NCBI GenBank assembly: GCA_023101725.1
Contig: JALJCO010008724.1
Span: forward strand, 248,001 to 312,000
DNA length: 64,000 nucleotides
Direction of reading: 5' to 3'
Origin: Atherinomorus stipes
Taxonomy: Eukaryota > Chordata > Actinopteri > Atheriniformes > Atherinidae
In this document: piece by piece, positions 33,546 to 44,365 of the stretch
How positions within the stretch are numbered: the first letter of the stretch is position 1
Layout: the number at the start of each line of letters is the position of its first letter
Program-made: the position numbers and the translations under genes
The notes under the pieces: generated by a model
What the model was told of the DNA's origin: nothing
The model's input: the letters and a program-made list of their open reading frames with translations, nothing else
Database searches by the model: none

Positions 33546-35229
33546 TCTGAACCATGACCTTTAAATTGCTGATGACGTTTTTGACATTTTTTGCCATGTT
33601 TTATTGACCAAAACATTCTTCATGATGATCTATGTAACAAATCAAGCGCAGCTGCATAGATGAGTTATTAGAAAACATCACTGCTTTTCAGCACATCTGA
33701 CCAGACTGTGGCGCTGTGAGCCGAAACCGGACGAGACGTCTGCAAGAGCGTCTTCTTTGCAGCTTATTTAACATTAAAGTCAATGGCTTCATTGCCATTT
33801 TTAAGTTCGTTTTCCAGTTTTACAGGCAAACAGTAATGACTCAGCCTTCAAATTGTATCAACAGTTAAAGGTTAAAAGCTTGTAAGTAGAGTGTTAGTTT
33901 ATTTAGGTTTCTTACAGATTTAGAATTTTATTTTGAAGAGGAAAAAGAAGCAAGTCGGACTCAGACTCTCCGGGAAACAGTAGGCAGCAGTAGGATCCCG
34001 TCTGCTCGTCTCTCCTGTCTACAGTGTCTGTTTACTGGAGCTTCAGGCACCAACGTGTTGAGACTTCTAACACAATGAAAATGCGATCATGTCCTCTGGA
34101 ATATTCTTTTTCAACCATCGTTGCTTCATCACATCGGTCATACAGCTACTGTATCGACAGACAGCTGCGGCCCGGTAATATGAGGACGTCTCCAATCATC
34201 AGATCTCCTCCAGCTGCTTCCAAAGATGCATCCTTCCCTCCATCCTCATCCTTATAAAAGGAAACTATTTAAAACTCGACTGAAACCATGTAAGTTGTTA
34301 TCTTCTCATTTTTTAAAGGCTAATTATTTATCGCGGCTTGCTCACAGCTAGCCATTAGCCGCAAGCTAACGCAGGGAACGAGTGCCTCGTCTCTGTCACG
34401 CCTGGCCCTATGTTAAACCGGTGCAGCTCTTTATGAGTTGTGGGTCTGCTTGTGTTGTTCTGGGTCACTCCTTAAAGTTCTGGTTCCCTCGGTGTGGTCT
34501 TGCAGGCTTTTAGCTGAACCAGTGGACCTGAGGCTGGGAGACGGACTGTAGGCAGCTGGCTCCAGTTCTACTCCGGTTCTAGCTCGTAAAATGTGATTTC
34601 CCCAATTTCCTTAGCATTATCACACTTTTCTGAACTGGTTGATGATCCCACCACACAAATCAGTTCCAATCTAGCTGTTATGGAGGATCTTTCATGTTTT
34701 CCATGGCTTAGATAATACATGTAACTTAATGAGCGGACATCAACTCTGTATGTCGCTGACGACACATCATGACAGCTAGGTTCACGACTGAAAAGCTGTT
34801 AGCCTTTAGCCAAGCCTCCAAACATCTGATATTTATGTAAATACATGTCTGATTAACTTCTAACTGCACAGAACTACTTATTTTGTCTTGGTGTGTTGTT
34901 GTATGGCAAAGTTATTTAAAGTTAAGGTCATGTCATTGGCACTTTAAATGTTTGGTTCAATGATAACTTGTATCCTAGCGTCCTCTTTATCCCACTCTTC
35001 ACATTTAGACCAAAAGGACACTGCACATATGACAATTTCATGAGACTGTCATTTTTATGTTGTGGTATACCCACCACTACCATCAATAGGTTGAGATTAA
35101 TAAATACCACAGCATAATTCTACTCAAATGTCAGACATTCATGATATACTATCAGAAAGGTATGAACTTTTTACATTTTCCTTAAATTGTACCAGAAATT
35201 TGATCATCCCTAACTTTCTCTGTATTACG
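33546..35229. other. No recognised feature
   Basis: Mixed DNA including a moderately GC-rich part at 33950-34560. Open frames are under 80 codons and match no family I know. Nothing firm. Confidence 0.4.
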
Positions 35230-35480
35230 CTAGGGACACACTGCATGCGAAAGCGCGCCGAGGCGCAGCGCACCTATTTTCTCGTCGACGTCGCTCCACA
35301 TCAGACGTGCACAGTCAGCAGCAGTCCTGCTTCTCTGCTGTGCTTCTACAGCTGATAATTCCACAATGGCTACATTTCCTGTTCTGCTTTCAAACTATTT
35401 ACAAGCAGAAAGCGACATTTCTGTGTGAGAATGCTTCCACTTGCATTTTCAATACAGATGAAGACATGATTGACATATTA
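35230..35480. mobile_element. TIR element, left half (split by the L2 LINE)
   Basis: CTAGGGACACACTGCATGCG at the left end pairs with the inverse CGCATGTAGTGTGTCCCTAG at 39829-39848. The interior is GC-rich near both ends (gcgcgccgaggcgcagcgc). The 4.2 kb between 35481 and 39645 is an L2 LINE, so the original element was about 450 bp. TA or CTAG may be its target site. The superfamily is not resolved. Confidence 0.7.
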
Positions 35481-35964
35481 TTCAATTCAACTTTATTTGT
35501 ATAGCGTCCATTCATGAAAGTGTCACCTCAGGGCGCTTAAACAGACAGAAAAATTCAGGTCAGATTCATAATAGCCTGGTTAAGGAAACCAACAGATTGG
35601 ATCGAATCTTGACTTGACCCGGTCCAATCCCCCATCCTGAGCAAGCACGGAGGGGTGGCGACAGTGGGAAGGAAAACACCCTTTAACAGGGAGGAAAACC
35701 TCCGGCAGAACCCGGCTCAGGTAGGGCGGCCACCCGCCTCGACCGGCTGGGGGGGGGGGGAAGACAGAAAGGGAGACCAACAAACACTGCAACGTTATCC
35801 AGCCAGATCTGCTGAGAGAGGAGAACACAGTTAATGATGCAATACTGTCACAGGTTTCTACATGGAGAGACAGAGATGGTGGGAGAGGAAGAGCCCAGTG
35901 CATCATGGACGTCCCGCAGCAGTCTAAGCCTATAGCAGCTTAACTAAGGGAAGGCTAGCCATCC

Positions 35965-37980
35965 CTAACTATAAGACTTATCAAAAAGGAAGGTTTTAAG
36001 CCTGATCTTAAAGGTAGAGAGGGTGTCTGCCTCCCGAACCTGAAGTGGTAACTGATTCCATAATAGGGGGGCTTGATAGCCAAACGCTCTGCCTCCCATT
36101 CTACTCTTAGAGACCCTTGGAACTACCAAAAGGCCTGCAGTCTGAGAGCGAAGTGCTCTGCTTGGAATATATGGAACTATGAGATCTCTAATATATAATG
36201 GAGCTTGGTCATGGAGAGCTTTATATGTGAGAAGAAGAATTTTAAATTCTATCCTGGATTTAACAGGGAGCCAATGAAGAGAAGCTAGAACTGGAGAAAT
36301 ATGATCTCTCCTGCTGGTTCTAGTCAGAACACTAGCTGCAGCATTCTGGATCAGCTGAAGACTTTTCAAGGCATATTTGGGGCAGCCCAATAATAGGGAA
36401 TTACAGTAATCCAATCTGGAAGTAACAAAAGCATGGACTAGTTTTTCTGCATCGTCCTGAGATAGGATGTTCCTAATTTTAGCAATATTACGTTGGTGAA
36501 AGAAGGCGGTTCTAGAAACCTGTTTTATATGGGAGTTGAAAAACAAATCCTGGTCAAAAATGACTCCAAGATTCCTCACTGTGGTGCTGGAAGCCAAATT
36601 AATGCCATCCAGATCAACTATAAAGCTAGATAATTTAGTCCTGAGTTTTTCGGGTCCAAAGACTATAACCTCGGTCTTGTCTGAATTTAGAAGCAGAAAG
36701 TTCAGGGTCATCCAGGTCTTTATGTCACTAAGACCTCTTTGTAATCTAACAAACTGATTGGTTTCATCAGGCTTCATAGATAAGTATATCTGAGTGTCGT
36801 CTGCATAACAATGAAAATTTATGCCATGTTGTCTGATGATATTACCCAAAGGAAGCATATATAATGTGAAGAGAATTGGTCCGAGCACAGAACCCTGGGG
36901 AACTCCATGAGTTACTCTGGTGTGTGATGAAGACTCGTTGTTGACATTAACAAACTGAAATCTATCAGATAAGTATGACTTGAACCAATCTAATGCAGTT
37001 CCGCTAATTCCAATAACATGTTCAAGTCTCTGTAGCAGAATGTTGTGATCAATGGTGTCGAATGCAGCACTGAGATCTAACAGGACAAGTATGGACAGGA
37101 GTCCTTTATCTGAAGCCATGAGAAGATCATTAGTAACCTTCACCAGTGCCGTCTCTGTGCAATGATGAGCTCTAAAACCAGACTGAAACTTTTCAAACAG
37201 ATTATTTCTGCTCAGATGGGCACAAAGTTGAGCTGAAACTGTTTTCTCAAGAATTTTAGACATAAAGGGGAGGTTGGATATCGGTCTATAATTAGCTAAT
37301 TCTCCTGAGTCAAGAGGTTTTTTAAGTAAAGGTTTTATTACTGCAGTCTTAAAGGACTGAGGTACATATCCTGCCAATAGCGATGAATTAATCAGATCTA
37401 GTAGGTAAGTGTTAACCAAAGGAAAGACTTCCTTTAGCAACTTGGTTGGGATGGGATCCAGAATGCAGGTAGAAGGTTTGGATGCCACAATTAGTTTGGT
37501 TAACTCAGATATCTGTATAGGACAGAAATGATCCAGACATAATTCAGCATCTACAGATGTCTCTAAACCTGCAGGGGGTAAGAAGTCGTTAGTAGCTGGG
37601 AGGATGTCATGGATTTTCTCTCTAATAGAAACAATTTTGTTTGTAAAGAAACTCATGAAATCGTCACAGCTGAGAGTCGGGGGAATGCATGGCTCAACAG
37701 CACTGTGGCTCTTCGTCAGCCTGGCTACAGTGCTGAAAAGGAACCTGGGATTATTCCTATTTTCCTCTATCAATGATGAATAGTAAGCTGTTCTAGTCTT
37801 ACGCAAGAATTTTTTATAAACAATTAGACTCTCTTTCCAGATTAAGCGAGACTCCTCTAAGCCAGATGTGCGCCATTTCCTCTCATAACGTCTAGATGTC
37901 TGTTTTAAAGCTCGTAGCTGGGAATTAAACCAAGGAGCTTCCTTCTTCTGACAGATGATCTTCTTTTTTAACGGAGCCAA
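35965..37980 (-). pseudogene. L2 ORF2, linker and reverse transcriptase part
   Basis: A 671-codon frame carries the RT with an unbroken active site: motif A DLSAAFDT at residues 302-309, motif B GVPQGSVLGPIL at 359-370, and motif C YADD at 392-395. Thumb and C-terminal landmarks follow (TSRLDYCNSLLLG, LASLHWLPV, WNQLPLQV). It would reverse-transcribe its own RNA at a nick made by the upstream endonuclease. The frame opens without an ATG at 37980, overlapping the end of the endonuclease frame by 13 bases. That marks a one-base-class frameshift near 37970-37985 that separates it from the endonuclease. Confidence 0.9.
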
Positions 37981-38966
37981 TGTGGCTCTAGTACTGTGCG
38001 TGTTGAAACTGCTGTTTTATCAGCAAGCTGATCAATATGAACTGGAGTAAAGCTTGAATAGATGCTTTCTGTGACGTTAACATCTGGCATTGTAGGAAAT
38101 AGTGATGAAATAGATTCTTTAAACTTGGTAACGGCACTATCTGATAAACATCTACTGTAATGGAATTTATTCTCAGCCATCGTGTAGTCAAGTAAAGTAA
38201 ACTCAAAAGTTATTAAGAAGTGATCAGACAGAACAGGATTATGAGGAAAAACTTTCAGTTCCTCACTGTCAATACCATACGTCAGGACAAGATCCAGAGT
38301 ATGATTATGAGAATGAGTGGGTTCGTGAACATTTTGTGAAAAACCGATTGAGTCTAGCATAGATTTAAAAGCAATATTTAAGCTGTCGTTGTTATCATCA
38401 ACATGAACATTAAGGTCGCCCAAAACGACAACTTTATCAGTATTCAACACTAAATCTGATAAAAAGTCTGAAAATTCAGTCAGAAACTCTGAGTAAGGTC
38501 CAGGTGGACGATACACTACAGCTAACAAAAGTGGTTTCTCTGATTTCCAGTTAGGATGAGAAAGGCTTAGAATTAGATGTTCAAAGGAATTATGACTAAT
38601 CGTAGGTCTGGGATTAATAAATAGCCCTGATTGAAAGATAGCAGCCACACCTCCTCCTCGGCCTGCGGCTCTAGGAACATGAAAATGTAAGTAATCTGGT
38701 GGAGTAGATTCATTAATAGTAACATGATCGTCCTGCTGCAGCCAGGTTTCTGTGAGACAAAATAAATCAATATGATGATCGCCAATCAGATCATTAACTA
38801 ACAGAGATTTTGAAGAAAGGGATCTGATATTTAATAATCCACATTTAATAGTTTTATTTTTCTGTTTTTTTCTGTTTATTGTTTTAATTTTTATTAGGTT
38901 ATTGTGATTTACCTTAGAGGTGTTTTTTGATTTTATTCTAAGGGCCCGGGGGGCAGACGCAGTCAC
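37968..38966 (-). pseudogene. L2 ORF2, apurinic-like endonuclease part
   Basis: The frame encodes an APE-type endonuclease: N46 in LLNIRS, E73 in LTETWL, YRPPGP at 152-157, D184 and N186 in GDLNVH, and SDH at 247-249. These are the expected catalytic and metal-binding positions for target nicking. It runs out of frame at 37968, just where the RT frame begins. The frame remains open upstream of the GTG at 38966 as far as the TGA at 39054-39056, so the true start is uncertain. Confidence 0.9.
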
Positions 38967-39053
38967 TATGGGGGTGTGGGAGGGCGGCAGGTGGGAAACT
39001 GCAGAGAGGTGTGTAAGACTACAACTCTGCGTCCTGGTCTCAACCCTGGATTG

Positions 39054-39644
39054 TCAATGGTTTGACTGACTAACAAAATCGTCCAGATTCCTAGAAATGA
39101 GAGCTGCTCCGTCCAAAGTAGGATGGATGCCGTCTCTCCTAATAAGACCAGGTTTGCCCCAGAAAGTTTTCCAGTTATCTACAAAGCCCACGTTGTTTTC
39201 TGGACACCACCTAGACAACCAGCGATTAAATGACGACATGCGGCTAAACATGTCATCACTGGTGAGATTTGGCAGGGGGCCAGAGAAAATTACGGAGTCC
39301 GACATGGTTTTAGCAAAAGCACATACCGAAGCAACATTAACTTTTGTGACCTCCGATTGGCGTAACCGGGTGTCGTTACCGCCGGCATGAATTACAATGT
39401 TACGGTATTTACGTTTATCCTTAGCCAGCAGTTTCAAATAAGACTCAATGTCGCCCGCTCTGGCTCCTGGGATACATTTAACTGCGGTCGCTGGTGTCTC
39501 TAAAGCCACGTTTCTGACTATGGAGCTGCCAATAACCAGGGTTTGTTGCTCAAAGGGTATGTCTTTGAGTGGGGCGTATCGGTTAGAAACGTGGACAGGT
39601 TGGTGGTCTATTAGATCTATTAAACAGAGATCAGGTTTTAAAGC
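39054..39644 (-). pseudogene. L2 ORF1 fragment with SGNH esterase domain
   Basis: The frame is open from 39644 to the TGA at 39054-39056 but has lost its N-terminus. It shows SGNH-hydrolase blocks: VIGSSIVRN (nucleophile block, near 39522), HAGGNDTRL (Gly-Asn block) and [12 protein letters not shown] (Asp-His block). Esterase-like ORF1 domains are known from CR1 and L2 LINEs, and their role in retrotransposition is not settled. The stop is followed in the same frame by an open stretch leading into the endonuclease, so only this TGA separates ORF1 from ORF2. Confidence 0.85.
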
Positions 39645-39645
39645 T

Positions 39646-39848
39646 TATCTCAGTGTTTTTACTCTGAAAATGGTTTTATTTTGATATCTCGTATTCCTGC
39701 CGAAACGATTGCTCCACGGTGCGCTCCAATTTTAGCGTTGCGCGCCATGGCGCACCATACAGCGCCTGATGTGGTTGACACTGTTAACAAGGGCGCTGAA
39801 ATGAAACTGCCGCGCTTCGGCATGCTTCCGCATGTAGTGTGTCCCTAG
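39646..39848. mobile_element. TIR element, right half
   Basis: This is the counterpart of 35230-35480 and ends CGCATGTAGTGTGTCCCTAG. It lies just beyond the truncated 5' end of the L2 copy. Confidence 0.7.
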
Positions 39849-39849
39849 G

Positions 39850-41120
39850 GTTATATGTATCAACAAATATTAGATGAAGACTGTACTTCTAATTCACTAA
39901 TCCACTCAGAGCTGATTATAATTCTACACTGAATAACACATTAATATTGTTAGAATACAGAATAATTTCATATACAGTGAAAGACTATAGTTATTCAGCA
40001 GGGGGCAATTACAATCTGAGGCAATCACAGCAAATGGAACTGAACTGATAAAAATGCATCATCATTTCACTGTTATTTGTGATAATAATCAGACCATAAA
40101 TATTCACCACAGGAGATGCTCTCTTAATAGAACAATTCTCTCTTTTTTTAACACTCTTTTTTTGTTTAATTACATTTGCATCTAACTATGTGCTAAAGCA
40201 CTAATCTGTATTGTGAGGTGGATAGTTGCCATGACCACAGAAAATCTTCAATCAGTATGGAAAGTGTACACACCAAAAATAATCTAATCTAAACTAATTT
40301 ATTCTGCTGGTACAGCATGACAAAACCAAGAGCTGCTATAAGAGTGGGCTATAATGATAGCCGCCAACTCAAATGACAGTTTTAATAGCGTTTCTCTGAT
40401 TATCTGCTGTGAGATGACGTGCTATAAGTACAGCATCACAGTCAGCAGTGTGCTCAGAATAAGAAAGGACAAATTCTCCAGTGCTTTGTCTGTATACATT
40501 GTTTTTCAGATATCCTCATAAGGTCTCATTATGTCTGAATCCCTTATCAGACTGTTCTCATTAGATGCAAGCAACGTGCTCAAGTATAACACGCATTTGT
40601 CGCCTTGTTAATACATTGTAGGTCACACAATAGTGAGGGTCTTCTCACACCTCTGGGGAATGATGGGCATGATTATTTCAGATTTTTTTAGAGTGGAAGA
40701 AAAGAAAAAAAAAACTATTCATACATCATTTAGAACCGATTCCATGCTCACCTATGGTACCCTCAAGTTACTCCCATATTTCAAACTAGACTGTGCTGCA
40801 TGGTGGCATCAAACTGTAGTAGGTAGATTTAATCCACTTTTTCAAGACAATCTCCATCAAATTAGTTTTTCAAGATGATTTTGTCATGCTTGTTCTGAGG
40901 CAGTGATATTCAAGTGATTTCTCTGTGTAGTTTGGACTCTTTCAAGACTGTTATGATGACTTGCCACTGCAAAAGACTTGTTGCAATGGAAACTGATTAA
41001 GCTCTCCAAAACAAACAAAATCAGATAAATAACACACCAAATCCCAAAGAATTGAAGAGGAAGCAAAGAGGATGCAGGGCAGGAGCGAGGCAAAGACAAA
41101 AAAGGTGAAAATTCAAACCA
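39850..41120. other. No recognised feature
   Basis: AT-rich DNA without coding or repeat similarity that I can support. Confidence 0.45.
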
Positions 41121-41129
41121 TTTCTTCAA

Positions 41130-41671
41130 ACTGTTCTGATGTGCAACACTAGATCGCTAGCTAATGAAGAGGATGAGCTGGAAGTGCTAACCAGGTCTCA
41201 TAAAGAATACAGGACATGCAGTTGATGTGCTTCACCAAGAAATGGCTGCATTAACGCATCTCCGACTCTAATGCATCTGCACACTGCTGTGAGTGCAGAC
41301 AGCAACAAGGAAAGCAGCGGGAAGCTAAAGGGAGGTGGGATCACAGTGCTTTTTAACCACCATTGGTACCATCCTGGAAAACGTCACTGTAAAGGAGGAG
41401 ATCTGCACAAGATACATGGAGCTCTAGGCCATGAGTTTGTGTCCATACTATTTACCCAGAGAGTTTACCAGCATTATTCTGGTAGTGGTTTATATCACAC
41501 CTGTCGCCACTACAAATAAAACCTGTAACATTATCGGCTACGTTGCTGCTAGGCTACAAACAGCATCCTAATGCATTCATTGCAACATCACCCTCTCTGC
41601 TACATTACCAACTTTCCAGCAGTTTATCAGCTGCTCCAGCAGAGAAAATAAGGACTTGTTTTATGCAAATA
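41130..41671 (+). pseudogene. Rex1 endonuclease remnant
   Basis: Translation with many breaks follows the Rex1 endonuclease: CNTRSLANEEDELEV-like, then a TKKWL equivalent of TETWL, then GGITVLFNHHW. The catalytic positions are not intact. Confidence 0.5.
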
Positions 41672-41675
41672 TTAA

Positions 41676-42347
41676 AGGAATAGTACACCCATAGAATGAT
41701 GTGCGTTTATTTTCTACTCACTCTCATGCTGAGCAAGACTCTGGAGCACTTTTTTAATATCTCAAATGCAGCTGGAGATCAGACATGTTTTCCTTTTCCC
41801 CCAACTTTCATATAATGGAGTTCACCTGCGACTGAACCAAAAAGGTCCATAAACGTCCACAAAAACTTGGCAATATTCCTCCATACTGCTTGTCCAATGT
41901 AATCCAAGTGTCCTGAGTGGGTAGCGTCCATAATTTACTAGAAACAACATCATTTAGTATATTTTTATACCCTAAACAGTCGAACATCTAGCTGCCGCAA
42001 AGCATGCCCCTGCGAGTTCCCGACACTACGTAAGCTGCAGCAGAAAAGATCATGGGTTCTCTTTTTCTTTCTTTCTTTGTTTTAAATCAATAGCCAACCC
42101 CTCTTGTGTTTGTCCCAGTTTTTCCGCAGCTCATTTGCTGTCAGCATAATGTAAACATCAAATTTCTCTTCTAAGCTTGCATTATCGGCAGAGGAGGTGC
42201 TGAACATCACGGCTTCCATAGTGTCGTGAACTCGCAGGGGTATGCTTTACGGCAGCTAGATGTACTACTGTTCAGGCTATAAAAATATACTTAATGATGC
42301 TGTTTCGAGTAAATTATGGACGCTACCACTCAGGACACTTGGATTAC
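41676..42347 (+). mobile_element. Foldback TTAA element, copy A
   Basis: TTAA at 41672-41675 is followed by AGGAATAGTACACCC. Arms of 128-129 bp at 41899-42027 and 42220-42347 are inverted copies of each other around a 192-bp centre. The right arm stops at ggattac, where Rex1-related sequence resumes, so the right outer third is deleted (compare the right end preserved at 26423-26718). No ORF. The element interrupts the Rex1 endonuclease region. Confidence 0.8.
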
Positions 42348-42519
42348 TATTACTATATTACTGAGTCTACCATTCTGTTAAGAATGCACACAACTCCTCT
42401 GCCCTGCCTCCCTCAGTAGGATCAGACCATAATGTAGTTATATGTAATGTAGTTCTTCTTACATCCACCTACAAGCCCATGGTTCAGCAAAGACTATTAA
42501 AACCTGGTCTACTGAGGTT

Positions 42520-43106
42520 GAAGATGCTCTGAGAGGGTGCTTTGAGGCCACAAACTGGAATGTCCTCTTTGAACTTCATGGAGACGACATCAACACCATG
42601 ACTGAGTGTGTGACAGATTACATAAACTTTGTGTGGACAGCACCGTTCCAACAAGAACAGTGAGGTGCTTCCCCAGTAACAAACCCTGGATCACCAGTGA
42701 CCTGAAAAAGCTGTTGAACATCAAAAAGAAAGCTTTCAAGGATGGAGACAGGGAGTTACTGAAGACCACACAAAAACAACTGAAAACACAGACTCAGAAG
42801 TGCAAGGAGGACTACAGGAAGAAGTTGGAGAGCCAGCTCCAGCAGAACAACATGAGGGATGTGTGGTCTGGAATGAAGAAGATCACCGGCTTTAAGTTAA
42901 AGGGGGATCAGACTGATGGAGGTCTGGACAGAGCTAATGAACTGAACATGTTCTTCAATAGGTTCAGTTCCCCCTGCTGCCACCCCAACATTCCACACAC
43001 CCTCCAAGAGCCCACAGCTTTTCTGTCCCACCTCCACGCTGTCATCCTGCAGCTCAGTCATGGACCTGAACGCAGCTTCCTCTCCCTCCACATCAGGACA
43101 TCCTGA
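42520..43106 (+). pseudogene. Rex1 ORF2 linker between endonuclease and RT
   Basis: From about 42606 the frame is open and encodes the Rex1 linker, including PSNKPWITSDLKKLLNIKKK, QLKTQTQKCKEDYRKKLE and QLQQNNMRDVWSGMKKITG. It is cut at 43106 by the hAT insertion, whose target duplication is CATCCTGA. Confidence 0.75.
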
Positions 43107-43778
43107 CAAGGTTATAATAGTTTTGAATTTTTAATTAGTTGGAGTTTTTATTTAGTTTTGACTTTTTGTTTTTCAATTCAGTTAGTTTTTTGAGCAGGTT
43201 TTCTAGTTTTTATTAGTTTTCATTTTTTTGGAAAATGCTTAGTTTTAGTTTAGCTTTTATTAGTTTCAGTGTTAGTTTTACTTTTTGGGGGATTTTTTTT
43301 CTGTAAATTATACTAATTTGTCTGGTGTGACATTTAAAATCATCAGAAAGTCACTCAGAGTAAAACTGGTAAAGTAAATAGATGAAATAAAAATAGATTT
43401 CATATCATTCCAAAAGGCTTATGTATGAAATAAATTTACAAAGACTAAAACTAAGGATGTTTTTGCAATAAATTTAGTTCATTTTAGTTAGTTTGGTAAA
43501 GACACAACTCAGTATCAGTCAGTTATCGGTTAGGTTTTTAAAATTCTGTGTTATCATTATTGTGATTTTATCCATTTTCTTGAGATTTTACCTTTGTGCA
43601 GCACTTTGGAGACATTTGTTGTTTAAATGTGCTATATAAATAAAGTGATTGATTGATTTATTGATTGATTATCGTTTTCTAAAAAAGTCATTTTCATTCT
43701 CATTTCAGTTAACTAAAATGTTTTTTTCAATTTTAATTTTCGTATTTTGGTTAGTTTTAGTGAACTATAATAACCTTG
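43107..43778. mobile_element. hAT MITE in Rex1, itself carrying a LINE tail
   Basis: The 8-bp repeat CATCCTGA at 43099-43106 and 43779-43786 flanks 672 bp with inverted ends CAAGGTTATAATAG and CTATAATAACCTTG. The interior is T-rich with repeated tagtttt(a) words. A LINE 3' tail lies at 43529-43668. There is no transposase ORF. Confidence 0.85.
43529..43668 (+). mobile_element. L2-like LINE 3' tail, nested
   Basis: The block gcagcactttggagac...gtgctatataaataaag, followed by a (GATT)n tail, is a LINE 3' end of the type seen at 26350-26420. The hexamer ttatcg flanks it at 43523-43528 and 43669-43674, a probable short target duplication. Confidence 0.7.
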
Positions 43779-43786
43779 CATCCTGA

Positions 43787-44210
43787 GACCTCCTCTGTCT
43801 CCACATCAGGAAATCCTAAGACCTCCTCTGTCTCCACCTCCAGCCTGACTGTCTCCTGCAACCAGGTCAAGAAACAACTGGAGAAACTGAACTGGAACAA
43901 AGCTGCAGGTCCAGATGGTGTCAGTTCCAGAGTTCTCGAGACCTGCTCAGAACAACTATGTCCGGTTCTCCAGCACCTTTTTAACACCAGCCTGAGACAG
44001 AACAGAGATCCTGTGCTGTGGAAAATATCCTGTCTTGTTCCTGTCTCTAAAAAACCACAACCAGCTGAACCAAATGACTACAGACCAGTTGCCCTGACAT
44101 CTCACATCATGAAAGTCCTGGAGAGACTCTTACTGGCTCACCTCAACAAGCAAGTGAACATCTTTCAGGACCCATTACAGATTGCATATCTGGTTGGGTT
44201 GAGACAATAT
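43787..44210 (+). pseudogene. Rex1 reverse transcriptase, N-terminal part
   Basis: The frame encodes the RT fingers: QVKKQLEKLNWNKAAGPDGV, WKISCLVPVSKKPQPAEPND and YRPVALTSHIMKVLERLLL. It ends before motif A, so neither catalytic aspartate pair is present. A short in-frame tandem duplication of ccacatcagga(a/c)atcct-like sequence stands near its start. Confidence 0.75.
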
Positions 44211-44215
44211 TTTTT

Positions 44216-44365
44216 GCTGGGCCACTTTTTTTTTTACAAAATGGGGGGCTTTTGGGTTGTTTTTTTTTTTTTTTTTGGTTTTTTTTTTTTTTTTATATTT
44301 TTTTTTGAGCTATTCTGGGTTTCTTATCTCCTGTTTTATTAAAAAAAAAGAAAAAAAAAAAGCGG
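44216..44365. repeat. T-rich/A-rich low-complexity tract
   Basis: Long T-runs with G interruptions are followed by A-runs. Rex1 similarity ends here. Confidence 0.85.

Larger units (their letters stand above)
35481..39645 (-). mobile_element. Near-complete L2-clade LINE
   Basis: On the minus strand the order is ORF1 with an SGNH esterase domain, endonuclease, reverse transcriptase and a 3' UTR of about 480 bp. The UTR contains the teleost-wide block around ccttcccactgtcgccacc, and the element ends CAAATAAAGTTGAATTGAAT. The 5' end is truncated inside ORF1. ORF1 and ORF2 share a reading frame separated by one TGA, and ORF2 is broken once between endonuclease and RT. No clear target duplication is visible. 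It interrupts a TIR element. Confidence 0.9.
41121..44215 (+). mobile_element. Rex1-type LINE, broken by two nested insertions
   Basis: Three separated segments are collinear with a Rex1 (CR1-related) LINE. They are a decayed endonuclease region (41130-41671), the linker (42360-43106) and the start of the RT (43787-44210). The gaps are a foldback TTAA element and a hAT element with exact target duplications, so the LINE is the oldest layer. It is lost after RT motif region 2 at about 44210, where low-complexity DNA begins. Confidence 0.75.
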
